64,000 nt of DNA from Chamaea fasciata (GCA_029207755.1 JARCOQ010000081.1:62001-126000); one strand, 5' to 3'. Numbered from the stretch's first letter, positions 1 through 11,757 are shown. Program-made: numbers and translations. The notes: generated by a model not told the origin, from the sequence alone.

Positions 1-2796
1 GAGCGGCAGGAGCGCCTCAGCCAGTCTCAGGGCGATGGGGCTGGGTATCAGGACGCCATTGTACAGAAACAAATATTTCAGTAGAACAATGGTCATCCTG
101 ATGATGTCGCCATCACTTTCCTGCAGGAGCTCGATGAGGCTTTCAGTCAGGTTCCACATTTCTTTAGCCTGTGTGGAACACAAGTCTGTGTAAGCCCAGC
201 CTGCTGCCACAGGGCTCAGAGGCCAAAGGCCTGTGTGGAAGCACTCGGGCAGCTGAAGTGGGAGGCAGGAGAGCTGGGAGCAGCTGTCTCAGCACCCAAA
301 ACTAAGGCAAGCTCAAGCAACTGCCTTTCCCAGCCCCACGCTGCCCGCACAGCCTCAGCCGCTGCCCCCTTCTCACCATCAGGCGATTCTTGCCGAGCAC
401 CACGAGGCCTCTGAGTGCCAAGAGACGCCTCTCCCTGCACTCGCTCCGCAGGTTCTTGGACAGGATCTCCAGAGCGATGCCGCTGCACTTACTCAAGTTG
501 AGGCACTGGAGGACCTGAAAGGCACAGGGCAGTGACAGGGGTCCCGGCCGACAGCAGCCCAGACCCGCACAGGGCCGGGCCCAGGCAGCAGCAGCAGCAG
601 CAGCACAGGGCACGGGCACCGTCCCAGGCAGCTGCGGCTACGAGAGGGCACAGAGCTGGGAGGCAGCCCAGCCAGGCAGCGCTGGCCTTCAGGCTCACCT
701 CCACAAGGAACACCAGGGCGGGCAGATCCCAGCGTGGCTGCCGTGTGCTGAGCAGCTGGAGCAGGTAGTGAATGATCCAGGAACACAAGGGTTTGGAGAC
801 AGAAGACATCTGCCTGGCAGGAGAAAAAGTAACCAACACTGTGAACCAGGGGGACAGACCTTTCCCAGGAGTGACTCCCAGAGGTCGGCTCTTTCAGCAC
901 CATCCTGCACGGGGACCTCAGGCATTTGGGAGGTGGCTCCTTGTGGGCACCCGCCTCTGCCAGCCTTTGCCAGTCTGCTTGGTGTTCCGGGGTGACAAGG
1001 CCCTCTGGCTCATCACCACAGAGACTCTGTGGGGGACCCCGAGCACAGAGCACAGATTCTGGGGGCGGCGGCGTCAAGGGGGTCTCACCTGGCCAGCAGA
1101 CCCAAAGCATAGTGGTGGGTGTCAGCATGGAGCAGCTTGTCCCAGCCACGCTGGCGTTCCATTGCCACCACCACATTCTCACAGCGCATTTGGCAGAGCA
1201 GGGACTTGAGGGTCCACGCTGCAAACCTGTGTGCAGAGCAAAGCCCAGGTCACGCTGGGAGCACTGGCTCCTGCCCTGGAGATTTGGCAGGGACAGGAGG
1301 ACTGGGATGGAGCACCTGTTGGGGCTGGTGGCAAGGCCGTCTCGCTCCTGGCATGCCTTCCAGAAGGTATCGATCTCCTCTGGTGGATCCAAAGTGCTGG
1401 AGAACACTTGGAAGAGCAGATGCACAAGTAGGCGGGGGAAACACAGCCTCACTTCGAGTGGGACATCGTGCTCCTGGAGGATCTTCCACATCACCGCAGT
1501 TGCCTGCAAAGGACAAATCCCCCCGACACAGTGCTGAGGTGTTGGTGTGGCAGGGCCCCAGCGTGGCACGGAGAGGCCAGGGGAGACGCAGGGGGAGCAC
1601 CGGGCCCGGTGCCCCTGAAGCTGCCCCTAGGCCAGGCTTCATCCCAGCGCCTGAGGCAGGGAGATGCGGTGGGGGAAGGAGGGTGGAGAGCTGCTGGAAA
1701 GGCAGCCGTGGGGTGAGCTGGGGCCAGTTCCAGAAACTCACAGCCAGGGCAAAGACACCAGTTTTGTCCCCATCCGAGGTGCACGTGCTGTGCTCTGGCC
1801 AGTCCTCCAGCACACGGAGGAGCATCATCTGCGCCGGCTTCGCAGTGCTGGGGGAGCACAGGATGACCTTCCACATGGACAAAGCAGCTCTGCAGGGTCA
1901 GAACTCTGTCTCAGGGGGGCCTCGGACACAGCACCGTGGCCTGGGCTGCAGGGGGGAGCTGAGCTGGCTGCCAGCTCTGCCTCTGCCCACTGGCCCTTGC
2001 CAGCAGCATGCAGGCAGCCCAGCCCTGTGGGGACAGACCCCCGAGGGGCAGGGAGGGAGCACGGCAGCAGGCTCGGGGCCTGCCATGCCAGAGCTGGAGA
2101 AGGGAGCAGCCGGAGGGCCCTGGATTTCTCCTTTGCTCAGACACCTGGGACAGGCTGTACAGGATGATGGGCTGGGGAGCCCTGAGCCCTCTGGGCAGGT
2201 GGGCCCCATACCTGTCACACGATGGGGCCACACGCAGGAGAGTCATCACCACGTCAGCAGGCTGTGCCTCGGTGAGATCCAGCAGGGTCCTGAACAGCTT
2301 GTGCCCAGAGTACTCATTGGCCAGGAGCCACTGGTGGATGTACCTGACCATGGCAGGCGCCTGGAGAAGGCACGGGAAGACTTGGAAAGCTGCCAGAGGG
2401 AGAAATGTCCCCAGCTTCCCCAGAGAAGTGCTTCCCTTTCCGCACACTGGGTGGCCTGGGAGGGTTACAGGGACCAGCAGGGGTGGCTTGGGAGGCCAAG
2501 CAGTTCCTGGGAGGATCAGACCCTGGTCACAGGCTTCTTACTTGCTTTGGCTTGGAAAATCCCTCCTCTACAAGCATATCCAGCAGGGCAGCACTGGACT
2601 TGGTTTTGAAGAGGTCCTCAGAGTATCCTCTGAGCCCAGTCTCCTCTACTGGGGCAGCTCCAGGACCTTCCTCTTCCACGCTGGCCAATTTGGGCACTCT
2701 TGGGGATCTCTGCTCCATGTCAGCGACTGGACTGATGGGGACTTGCAGGAGAGATGCCTCGGAAAAGCTCCGAGTCAGCAAGTCCTGCAGCGGCGC
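1..2796 (-). CDS. Maestro HEAT-like repeat (MROH) family gene, internal exons, cut by window start
   Basis: Eight exons read on the minus strand: 2796-2542, 2360-2212, 1889-1742, 1503-1316, 1226-1089, 813-699, 514-377 and 168 to beyond base 1. Each has an AG acceptor and GT donor, and the codon phase carries through every junction with no stop, so the gene looks functional. Landmarks in order are a linker (SPVADMEQRSPRVPK), AMVRYIHQWLLANE, DLTEAQPADVVMTLLRVAP, WPEHSTCTSDGDKTG, PPEEIDTFWKACQE, NVVVAMERQRGWDKLL, SGIALEILSKNLRSECRER and AKEMWNLTESLIELLQ. This string of helical repeats and these phrases are typical of the avian MROH-like expansion. The proteins are predicted alpha-solenoid (HEAT) scaffolds; their molecular role is not established. 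The 5' end upstream of 2796 and the C-terminal exons are not in view. Two fragments of related copies lie at 17452-18899 on the opposite strand. Exon borders are inferred from consensus and phase. Confidence 0.85.
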
Positions 2797-2945
2797 CTGG
2801 AAGGCACCGACACAACTGAAGTGCCGGGAAGAGTTCAGGACAGCAAGTCCTGCACTCTGCTCTCGAGGGCTCCTGCCACAAGGACGGGTGACTCTTGGTC
2901 AAGGATTGTGCTTTGGCCTTGAGGTCAACCGGCGGCAGGAATAAC

Positions 2946-2969
2946 GCCTCGGAAAAGCTCCGGGTCAGA
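2946..2969 (-). repeat. Duplicated scrap of MROH exon (LTRSFSEA)
   Basis: About 23 bases here repeat bases 2756-2778 almost exactly (GCCTCGGAAAAGCTCCG then R then GTCAG). On the minus strand both read LTRSFSEA, which lies at the start of the first visible MROH exon. The second copy sits about 190 bases upstream of that exon and has no convincing splice sites. It looks like a remnant of a small local duplication. Confidence 0.6.
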
Positions 2970-5900
2970 CACGAACGAGTGTGCTGTGAGGGGGCTCCTC
3001 ACGACACCGCTCTATCCTGTCCTGTCCCGTCACGTGCTCCGAGCACAGTGGCACAGCTGCATCACCACCAGCACCTGTGTCACCATGTGTCACGAAGGCT
3101 CCTTGGACACCCTGTGCCGTTCCATGCCACGGTGAGTGACCACGCTGCTGCACCGTGTCACAAAGGGCCAATGCACACACTGCCACCTGCCCTGGGGCCG
3201 CCCCCAGCCCAGCCAAAGTGGCCCGGGTTGGAAGGAATCCCTCGCCCCAAGCGTCTAAGACAGCCCTAAGACAGGATCTTTCGGAGCGCCTCAAACCACG
3301 GGCAAACGCTGCCCTGCTCTGCGGGCTCAGGGCAGCAGAAGGAGCCCCCAGGGCTGCCGACGCAGCCGCAGCGGGAAGGGCACGGGGCCTTGCACAGAAG
3401 GTGGCACGGCCTCCTTGGGACACGTCTCGGCCGGTGGCCGTCCTAAACCCGCAGGTGTGACACAGACGAGGAACGTGTGGGCCAGGGCACCAGCGCTGCT
3501 CTGACCCCTGGGGCCAGGGGAGCGCTGAAACCGGCAGGTGTGGCAGAGTCCCCGCACAAGCAGAGCTGCCACCCCCTGAGCCCTGGCAGTGCTGGTGTCA
3601 TCTCCTGCCCCAGAGACCTGTGCCCCGGGGGGCTTCTCTGCCACAGGGCAGCCAAAGCCCAGGTGCATTGGGGGCTGTGCTCCTTCCTCCAGGGGATGTT
3701 AGCAGGAGCACCTGGAGCAGCTGCTGGCAACACTTGGTCTCTTGTCAGAAGCTGTTACTCCATGCTGAAATTGTTTTCTCATTGGAGTAATTTCCTGCAG
3801 CACAAAATCACCCTGGCAGCGAAGGCATAGAAGGATCCGGCATTTAAGAATGCTCAGTTCAGGAAAGCTTTACGTCCCATTGCTCAACTCAAGTAGTTCC
3901 AAAAAGTTGCAAACTTCCTAAATTCATGGGAATGGCCCGAGAAGGTGATAGGTTTGGAAGTTTCCTTGCCATCTCAAAGCAGCAACACATTTGCCTTAAG
4001 GTCATCCATTGAATGTCACTGTACAAAACATAAGACTACACAGGGGCAAAAGAAAGGCCTTGCTTTGGTTTCGAACATTTTTCTCTGAAGGGATGATGAT
4101 AAGAACCTAATTCTCTTAAGGAATAAAGGCTCTCCAGCAAGTGAAAGTCCACTCAGTGTTACAAAAGTAGCCCAAACAAATGAGTAGACTGCAGGAGGGC
4201 TAATCCTCCCTATCCTGCTACAGATACCTAAGTGGCCGAGAAAGTACAGCTCTCCCCTCTTCTCTGCACGAGAAGCAGGACCACGAACAGAAAAAGTCCC
4301 AGCTATTCCTTCTGTCCTCCATAACCAAAGCTGTGCTAAACCACAGATGCTGCCTTCAAACTGACTCCAATTCCAGCCTCAACCTCTCACCTTCCAGACA
4401 ACTCCTTCGCCAGCACCCTGCCAAGTCCTCCAGGTGTCCCCATCCCTCAGCAGAGCTTTCCCGTCTTCCAGCAGACCCCCTGGTTCCCTGCACGTGCCGT
4501 GGGATGGCACTCAGGACGATGTGCTCCAAGGCCTTCCCCGGTAGCGAGCTCAGGCTGCCAGGCCATCGGTTCCTGGATCATTCTTCCCGCCGACCCTTCC
4601 TGCGCACGGCTCTTCCATTTGCACGTTTGCGCTCAGCTGGGACTTGTCCACTTCACCAGGACTGCTGCTAAAGGATGGAGAGCAGCCTGGCAAGCTCCTT
4701 CTCCAGCTCCCTCTTTACTCTCGGGGGAGGTAGAACCTGCCACAGGAAAGCAAGCGGTGCCAAAAGACCTGGGCGGCATCAGGCACATTTAGGAATGAAA
4801 CAAGGCCTTTGTTTGATGGAAGGAAGCACAGGCAATTTAGAGAAGCAAAGAGTACTTAGCACAGATATCCTTAAGTACTTAGCACCAGTTAACATAAGAA
4901 AAACCTGGAAGCCTAGCATGACAGGAGAGTGACTTGACAAAAAGCTTTAGACATAACCTTCCAGAAGACCTAAGGGCGGCCACAGAATCAGCCCTGTGCA
5001 GGCAAGGGATGAGGAAGACGAGCTGCTTTGGTGCGCTGAGACCGATCCTGGCCAGCAGGTGGACATTAGCTTCAAGTCTAGGAATCTGACACAATGGATT
5101 TCTTTGTAAACCCCCTGCCTATCCAATCACCTCAGCAGTGTAAAGATGGATGGTATTTTTAATAGAATTCCTACATAAAACCACTGAAATTTAGACGAGG
5201 CAAAGAAGCCTTGTGGTGGAGTGCAGACCCCTTCCCTCCTGCCAATAAAAGAGCTTCTGGCGGACGATGCATTTGTCTGCTGATTTCTTTGAATTCTAGA
5301 GACCCCTCAGCACTGCTCTATCCTGAGGGAACACCCTTGGCCTTGACCCGTAGGCACCCGCACAAGCTTCAAATCAGCTGCCTCAGCTTGCAGGACCTCT
5401 CTTGGCCGGCATCCTGACGGGGATGCAGGACTGCTGCGAGGCACTGCTGGGACCCAGCAGGACAGGACCGGCTGTCTCGTGTCCACGTAGCAGCACCCCC
5501 TGACACAGCCGGGGTCATCCCGAAAGCAGACAAGGCTCACGTGTCAGCAGAGAGGAGCAAGGAGCGCTGGGCTCCTCTCAGGGTGTCTCAGCTGGGCCTG
5601 CTCCACAACACGCCCCCATTTGAAGGCCTGCTAATGCCCAGCTGCCAGAAACGCCTGCCTTGTTCTCTCCAAGATGCACAGGAAGAGCCGATGAGAGGGC
5701 GCCTTGGGAGGCAAACCTTCCAAGCCTTTTCTGAGGCCAGGGACACAGCAAGATCAGCCAAGACTCTCCGTGCCGCCTGGCCCACACAGCCCAGCTCGGT
5801 GCTGGCCCTCTGGGCCGGAGCCGCTTCCAGCGAGCAAAACAGAAATGCATATTGCCAAGAGTTGAAACACAGCAGACAGGTAAGATGTGAGACGTGTGTG

Positions 5901-7110
5901 CATGAAGGCCTTTGAATTCACAGCTCTCCAAGACAGCTTTGGGGCTCGCAGCTGTTCAGAGATGCTCCTGCTCACACCTGTGTCCACAGTGGGGGTAACA
6001 CACCCTGCTGCAGGTGCTTGCCTTGGTCTCTGCAGGTCCAGCTGGATTCCAAACCTGCTCTTCACAGCCTTCTCCCTTCCCTTCTCCATCTGCCAAGTGC
6101 CACGGGCCTCAAGGACTGAAAGGACCACAGACAGCTAAAGGGGGACACTTGCACCTTCCTCACTGGGAGCTCCATGGAAAGTGCTTTCCTTGAGAAGCAA
6201 GCCTCTTTTCCCCAGAGGCGTTTCTCCACATTGGGAACTTTCCTGGGGAACACCAACACACTCCTAAGAAACCCTGGCAAGGCTGAATTCCTTCTGGTCC
6301 TTTCTGGCCAGGCGCTCCAGCTCTAGCTCGTATTCCCCCCAGTGTGATTCCAGGTGGAGGTTCGCACATGCAGCCCCAGGCCCTCTACAAACACAAGCCG
6401 CCCGCTGCCTCTTCACCTGCCTCCACTCCTGCCTGCGCTCACAGCAGCAAAACCAGGCTGTTCCCGGCCAGAGACCAGAGCCCTGTTCCCACAGGACGCT
6501 CTTGCCAGCACCTTCCAGGACTCTCCGCTGTGCACGCAGCACTTTTCATGCCCGCTCTCCACAGCCTTTGGAACACAGAGCACAACCTGGCTGGCGCTGC
6601 CGTCAGCACACCCCAAACACAGGCGGAGGAAGGAGAAGCAGGGGCTGCTTTGTGGCCATGCCCAAGAGAGACTGGAAGGGTGCCCTCCCTCTGCTCTCAC
6701 TTGGGTGCCTTTCTGACAGGCTCTGAGGCAGGGGCTGCGATTCCTCCGTTGTGGGGACCAGAACCGCAGCCGGGATCCCGGCACTGCCTGACGGCGCTCC
6801 GGGCAATTGGCACGGTGGTCACGCGTTCCAGCCTCGGCCACCATGCTGCTGCTTCACTTGCCTTCAGGCACAACAAAAGCTCAGTGTTTAGTTGTCAGGG
6901 ATGCTCGGGAATAAAACAATCTGAAACGTACTTGTGACTGCAAAACAAGTTTTCTTTGATGAGTTGCTGATGCAACAAATACATCCCAACCCCTGGATTG
7001 GTGAAAAGCTGCTGAGCGGCAGCAGGAGACAGAAGGTGATGCTCAGCTGGGAGATGCAGGCAGCCCATCCAACTTCAGGGCATGCCCTGCATCAAAGGAG
7101 CGTGAATTTA
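2970..7110. other. No recognisable gene
   Basis: I read about 4.1 kb on both strands without finding an exon, retroelement or tandem array that I can name. The sequence is moderately GC-rich up to about 3.7 kb and mixed after that. Open frames of 60-200 codons occur but have no family motifs and no supported splice sites. It may hold intergenic sequence, introns, or the 5' part of the MROH gene on the minus strand. Confidence 0.5.
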
Positions 7111-7114
7111 GTCC

Positions 7115-7753
7115 ATGTCGCCACTCCACCCCAGAACCAGGTTTCATAGCTCCTCCTCTGGAATGGAGCTTCTCCAGTTACATCATCACCTCACAGATGG
7201 CCAGAGCAGGAGTGGTAAATGTGGGCAGAGCTTCGGCCACAGAATCAACCTGATCCAGCACCAGAACATCCACACTGGGGAAAGGCCGTACAAGTGTGGG
7301 GAATGTGGGAAGGGCTTCAGCCACAGAGCCAGCCTGAGCTTGCACCAAAAGATCCACACTGGGGAGAGGCCCTACGAGGGTTCCCAGTGTGGGAAGGGGT
7401 TTCGGGTCAGCAGCAAGCTCCTTGAACACCAGCAGACACACACAGAGGAGAGGCCCTTCCGCTGCCCCGACTGCGGGAAGGGCTTCAGGCACAACTCCAA
7501 CCTCATCATCCACCGGCGCATCCACACCGGGGAGAGGCCCCAAGAGTGTCCCCAGTGTGGGAAGAGCTTCTCACAGAGCTCAGCCTTGACCCAACACCAA
7601 CAAAGGCACCATCAGGAAAGCCCTGCCAGTGCCCCCGGTGCAGAAAGAGCTTCGAGCTCGGCTCCAGCTCCAGCCCCCACTGGACGAGCCCCATTGGGCA
7701 GAGCCCCGGTGACCCACATTCCCTGTGTTCCGTGTTGGGTGGATTTTAGATAA
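7115..7753 (+). pseudogene. Truncated C2H2 zinc-finger array, 3' fragment of a duplicate of the 12336-13910 gene
   Basis: From about 7210 the sequence is nearly identical to the last five fingers and tail of the zinc-finger gene at 12336-13910. The first finger has lost its first cysteine at the breakpoint ([17 protein letters not shown]), and the third has lost it by substitution ([10 protein letters not shown] where the sister reads [10 protein letters not shown]). Fingers 2, 4 and 5 are intact. HTGERP-type linkers are kept. Similarity to the sister stops sharply at about 7738, in GTGTTGGG, the same point where the sister diverges (about 13870). The upstream part (7115-7209) has no finger homology, and no promoter of the zinc-finger type precedes it. 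It is best read as a 5'-truncated pseudogene; expression as part of another transcript cannot be excluded. Confidence 0.8.
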
Positions 7754-8455
7754 CTTTGGGTGGTTTGGGGCCAAATCTGGTAGGCTTTAGGGTGGATTTT
7801 TTATCCCTTTGGATGATTTTAGGCCCATTCGGGTCTGGTTTCGCCTCATTTGGGTGATTTTATGATAAACTGGGATATTTTTGGTGGATTTTAAGTCCCT
7901 TTGAATGATTTTCGCCCCACATGGGTGGATCTTAGGTGTGCGTGGGAGATTTTAGGCCCCTTCTTTTTGGTTATTTTTGGTCCTTATGAGTGGATTTTCA
8001 GCCTCTTTGGATAATTTCATGTCAAACAAAGTCCTTCTCTGGTGATTTTAGGTCCTTTTGTGTGGCTTTCAGGCCATGCTGGGTGATTTTAGATCTTTTT
8101 GGTTGATTTTAGGCCAAACCGGGTACGTTCAGTTTGGATTTTACACCCATTTGGGAGATTTAGGAGTGATTTCAGGCTATTTTGTGTGGGTTTTTTTAAA
8201 CCAGTTTGTTCAATTTTAGGCCCCTTGGTTGGATTTTAGAGCCCTTTGGATTCTTTTAACCCCATTTGGCTGATTTGAGGCCAAACCATGGAGATTTAGG
8301 GTGCATTTTAGTGCCCTTTGGGTAATTTTAGGCCACTTTGTGGGGATTTTAATCCCATTTGGATAATTTGAGGCCAAACCTGATCGGGTTTAGGGTGGAT
8401 TTGAGGCCCCTTTGGAGAGTTTTAGGCGCATTTTGGGGGATTTCAGGGCAAACCC
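7739..8455 (+). repeat. Degenerate GATTTTAGG minisatellite
   Basis: About 700 bases made of a decayed motif of the form GGTGATTTTAGGCCCCTTTGG, recurring at irregular spacings of roughly 25-45 bases. The same motif family fills 10865-11480 and short stretches at 14690-14760 and 15885-15925. In each case it ends just before a GC-box promoter block. No gene is seen inside. Confidence 0.7.
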
Positions 8456-8464
8456 GGCGGTTTT

Positions 8465-8690
8465 AGGGCCGCGCGTCCCCTTGGCCCCGCCCCTTTCCCC
8501 TCCCAGTTCCCGCCCTTTCTCTGACCCCGCCTCGTTCCGTTCGTTCCCCGCCCTTTCATTGGCCACGCCTCTTTTCCCTTGGGCCCCGCCCATCTACTGG
8601 CACGTTCCGTCCAGCGCATGCGCAGATGACCCAGAAGTGGCTCCCCCGGGCGCCGCCATCTTTGTTCCTGGTCCCCCGAGCCGGCTCCGG
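8465..8690 (+). promoter_or_regulatory. CpG-rich TATA-less promoter of RAB4-like type, copy 1
   Basis: A dense block of GC boxes (GGCCCCGCCCC, GACCCCGCC, GGCCCCGCCC), an inverted CCAAT (CATTGG at about 8559), a perfect palindromic NRF1 site GCGCATGCGC at about 8614-8623, and a YY1-type GCCGCCATCTTTG at about 8653. The motif order is typical of housekeeping promoters that start near the YY1 site. It directly precedes an exon that reads like RAB4 exon 1. A close copy lies at 15925-16190. The first 80 bases are also shared with the zinc-finger promoters at 11498 and 14768. Confidence 0.65.
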
Positions 8691-9838
8691 CGTGTCCGAG
8701 ACCTACGGTGGGGCAGTGGGGGATCTCTAGAGGATCTCTAGGGGATCTCTAGGGGTCTGGGGGGACCTGGGGGTGTCTTTAGGGGGTTTAGTGGGTGGTG
8801 TGTAAGGGGTTTAAGGGGGTCCATAGGGGATTTAGGGCGGTCTGGGCGTCCCTAAAGGGGGTTTGGGGGGCTATAGGGGCTCCATAGGGGTCTGAGGGGT
8901 CTGTGGAGGGTCCGTAGGGGTCCGTAAAGGGGCTCGGGGCGTCCCTAAGTCCGGGGCTCTGGGGGTCTCTTTTGGGGATTATTGGGGTCTGGGTGGCCTT
9001 TCCGGGGCTTGGGGGGTCTGTCGGGGTTCTGGGGGAGCCTGTAGCGGCTCCGGGGAGGTGTGGGGGTGTCCGTGGGTCCCTGTGTGGGGTTTTGGGGCGG
9101 TCTGAGGGTCCCCAAAGGGGCTCTGAGGGGGCTCCAGGGGATATATAGGGGATCTCGAGAGGGTTCAGCGTGGCCTGGGGGTCTCCCTAGGGGATCTGGG
9201 GGTCTCCCTAGGGGATTTTGGGAGGGCCTGGGGGTCCCTGGAAGGGGTCTGAGGGTCCATTTAGGGGATCTCAGGGTCTCTGCAGGGGATTTGGGGAGGG
9301 CTTGGGGCTTCCTAAAAGGGGCTGGGGGGGAGGGTCCCACAGGGGATTGGGAAGGGGTCTGGGGGTCTCTATAGGGGATTTAGGGGGGGTCTGGGGGGTC
9401 TATAGGGGATCTGCGGGGGTCCCTAAAAGGGGTTTGGGGTGGGTCTATAGGGCTTCTATGGGAGCCTGGGGGAGCATATAGAGGGTTTGGGGAGGGTCTT
9501 GGGGTCTCTGTAGGGAAATTTTGGGATCCTTGGAGGGAATTTTGGGCTCTGTACAGGGAATTCTTGGAAATGTAGAGGTCGAAATGGGGCAATTTGGGGT
9601 TTTCTATTGGGAACTTTTTTGAATTTTGGGGCCTCTATTGGGAATTTTGAGGGGAATTTTGGGGGAATTTTGGATCCAAAAGCAGGGACTTTGGGTCCAA
9701 GTGTGGGAATTTTGGGCTCTCAAGAGGGGATTTTGGGGAATTTTGATACCAAACGTGGGAAGTTCCGGCAGTTCTTGGTGATCTGCAGCACCGGCACGAG
9801 CAAGTCCTGCCTGCTGCACCACTTCATCGAGAGCACGT
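8626..9838 (+). pseudogene. RAB4-like small GTPase, exon 1 and exon 2 remnant
   Basis: RAB4 proteins are Rab GTPases of early and recycling endosomes. Exon 1 ends in codons for V-S-E-T-Y and a split codon (to 8707), followed by donor GTGGGG. RAB4A and RAB4B begin M-x-E-T-Y at this position, so the usual start codon is GTG at 8692. An in-frame ATG (MTQKWLPR) at 8626 would add 22 residues. Exon 2 (about 9760-9838) reads KFRQFLVICSTGTSKSCLL then HHFIEST and a donor at the position expected for the RAB4 gene. The P-loop G-x-x-x-x-G-K-S is broken at both glycines (C-S-T-G-T-S-K-S), the FLFKF strand is scrambled, and no clean acceptor is visible. No later exon is seen. The intron is a G-rich minisatellite. 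I read it as a pseudogene retaining a promoter; RAB4B rather than RAB4A is only a guess. Confidence 0.7.
8710..9560 (+). repeat. G-rich intronic minisatellite (GGGGATCTCTAGGGGTCTGGGG type)
   Basis: About 850 bases of imperfect 15-30 base units rich in GGGG runs on the plus strand, such as CTAGGGGATCTGGGGGTCTC. It fills the intron after the RAB4-like exon 1. Strand asymmetry is extreme, with very little run-C on this strand. G-quadruplex formation is likely by sequence. A paralogous array occupies 16210-16720 after the second exon 1 copy. Confidence 0.7.
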
Positions 9839-9844
9839 GTAGGA

Positions 9845-10610
9845 AATTTTGGCAATTGTCAAGGATTTCAGGAATTCTGTGAGTTTGTGGAAGTTTCGGG
9901 AAATTTTCTTTGGATTTTGGGGGACTTTCTGGGTGCTTTCGGGGATTTTTAAAATATTTTTAGGAACTTTGGGGTGGTGTTTTTGCATTTTCAGACTGTT
10001 TTCTGTTGTTATTTGGGGGCTTCTTTGGGGTATATGTTGGGAATTTTGAGAAATCTGAGGAGTTGGGGAGTTTTCAGGGAATTTTTGTGGAGTTTTGAGG
10101 GATTTTAAAAAATATTTCTGAGCATTTGAAGGGTTTGTTTGGCTTGGTTTTTTTCATTTTCTGGGTGATTTTTGATGGAGTTTGGTTGAATTTCTGGGGA
10201 ATTTTGGGGAATTTGGGAAATTCTGGGGAGTCTGGGAAAATTTGGGAATATTACTGGAAGTTTTGCAGGCATTTTCTGGGTTTTTTTCTTTTTCTGAGCT
10301 ATTTTGAGGGTTTTTTCAGGATTTTTTAAAAATAATTTTCCTTTTTTATGCAATTTTGGGGTGATTTTTTAAAAAAATTTTTGGGAATTCTGTGTCTCTC
10401 CGGGCTCTCCCCCATCCTGCGGCATTTTGGGCAATTTTCTGTCACTCTTGGGTCATTTTTGGTCACGCTTTGAATCATTTTGAGACATGTTTTGTAATTT
10501 CAGGGGCATTTCTAGTCAGGTTTTGGTCATTTGGGGGCCATTTTGTGGCCATTTTCCGGCACCTTTCAGGCACTGTCGGTCTCTTTAGGGGCGTGTTTGG
10601 TGACTTTTGG
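9845..10610 (+). other. G/T-rich degenerate sequence with no gene
   Basis: Poly-T runs and GGAATTTTGGGG-like words dominate and the sequence is low in complexity. It follows the RAB4-like exon 2 remnant. I see no further RAB4 exon such as the switch II or NKKD regions. The texture is similar to 36540-37330. Confidence 0.5.
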
Positions 10611-10614
10611 GCCG

Positions 10615-10860
10615 TTTTTTGCCGGTTGCGGTCCCGGTCTCAGTCTTGTCCCGGTGGCAGCTCTGGTGCCGGTTTCCGTCCCGGTCTCGGCCGCAGTCCC
10701 GGTGCCTGTGCAGCGCCGCTGCGGGTGCTGCTGTCGGTTCCGGTCCCGGTCCTGCAGCGGTGCCGCTCTCGGAGCCAGTCTCGGATCCGGTGTCGGTCTC
10801 ACTCCTGGTGCTGGTGCCGCTTCTGCTGCTGATTTTGGTCTGGGTCCAGGTCCCGGAGAT
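10615..10860 (+). repeat. CGGTCTC/CGGTGCC hexamer-based minisatellite, copy 1
   Basis: Short array built on an approximately 6-base unit, CGGTNY (CGGTCT, CGGTGC, CGGTTC), with interspersed CCGGAGCG and GCAGCGGTGCC words. The same array type recurs at 14290-14680 and 15330-15890, always upstream of a GC-box promoter block. The open frames across it encode only low-complexity Val/Pro/Ser or Arg/Cys strings. Confidence 0.7.
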
Positions 10861-10864
10861 TTTA

Positions 10865-11480
10865 GGCGGGTTTGGGTAATTTTAGGCCAAACTGGGCAGG
10901 TTTAGGGTGGGGTTTTGAGCCTTTTAGTGTGGATTTTGGGCCCCTTTGTCTGATTTTAGGCAAAATCTGGTGGGGTTTAGTCCCATTTGAGTGATTTTAA
11001 GATAAACTGGGCAGTTTTAGGGGGGATTTCTGATCCCTTTGAATGTTTTTTAGGCCCATTTCGGTGGGGCTTAGTCCCATTTGGGTGAATTTAGTTGAAA
11101 TCTGTTCGGTTTTAGGGTGGACTTTAGGTACATTTTCTTGATTTTAGGCCACACCCGGTATTTTCAGGGAGGATTTCACAGCGTTTTAGGAGATTTGAGG
11201 GGATTCTTGGCCATTTTGTGTGGGTTTGAAACCACGTTTGGCAATTTTAGGCCGCATTGGCTGGTTTTAGACCCCTTTGGATGATTTTATCCCCAAGTGG
11301 CTGATTTCAGGCCAAACCCTGTGGCTATAAGGTGGCTTTTAGTGCCCTTTGGGTGATTTTAGGCCACTTTGTGGGGATTGCAGGCCTCTTAGGGTGATTT
11401 GAGGCCAAACCTGATCGGTGTAAGGGTGGATTTTAGGCTTCTTTAGACAATTTCAGGCCCGTTTGAATGATTTTCGTTCG
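10865..11480 (+). repeat. Degenerate GATTTTAGG minisatellite, second array
   Basis: Same decayed motif family as 7739-8455 (for example GGGTGATTTTAGGCCACTTTG). It lies between the hexamer array and the zinc-finger promoter. No gene is seen inside. Confidence 0.65.
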
Positions 11481-11494
11481 AACCGGGCCCTTTT

Positions 11495-11757
11495 AGGACC
11501 GCGCGTCCCCTCGGCCACGCCCATTGCCCTCACGATTCCCGCCCTGTCCCTGACCCCGCCCCTTTCCCCTCCCAGTTCCCGCCCTTTCCTTGGCCCCGCC
11601 CTCCCAGGCCGGGCCCGGGCCCGGGGGAGGAGGAGGAGGGAGGGAGGAAGAGGCGCCGCGGCAGCAGGAGCGGGAGGAGAAGACGAGCGGAGGGAGCGGC
11701 GGCTCCAGCGCTCCCTGAACTGGCGGCACCGCCGGGATCATCGCCCCCATCCCGCAG
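11495..11757 (+). promoter_or_regulatory. GC-box promoter and non-coding first exon of the zinc-finger gene
   Basis: Begins with ACCGCGCGTCCCCTCGG and repeated GC boxes (GGCCACGCCC, GACCCCGCCCC, GGCCCCGCCC), then a GGAGGAGGA run and a CG-rich leader that ends CATCCCGCAG before GTGCCC, a possible donor. No TATA box is seen. The ATG-bearing exon follows about 565 bases downstream. A nearly identical block (only about three differences over roughly 260 bases by eye) sits at 14780-15040, and a diverged one lies on the minus strand at 31690-31235. Confidence 0.6.
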
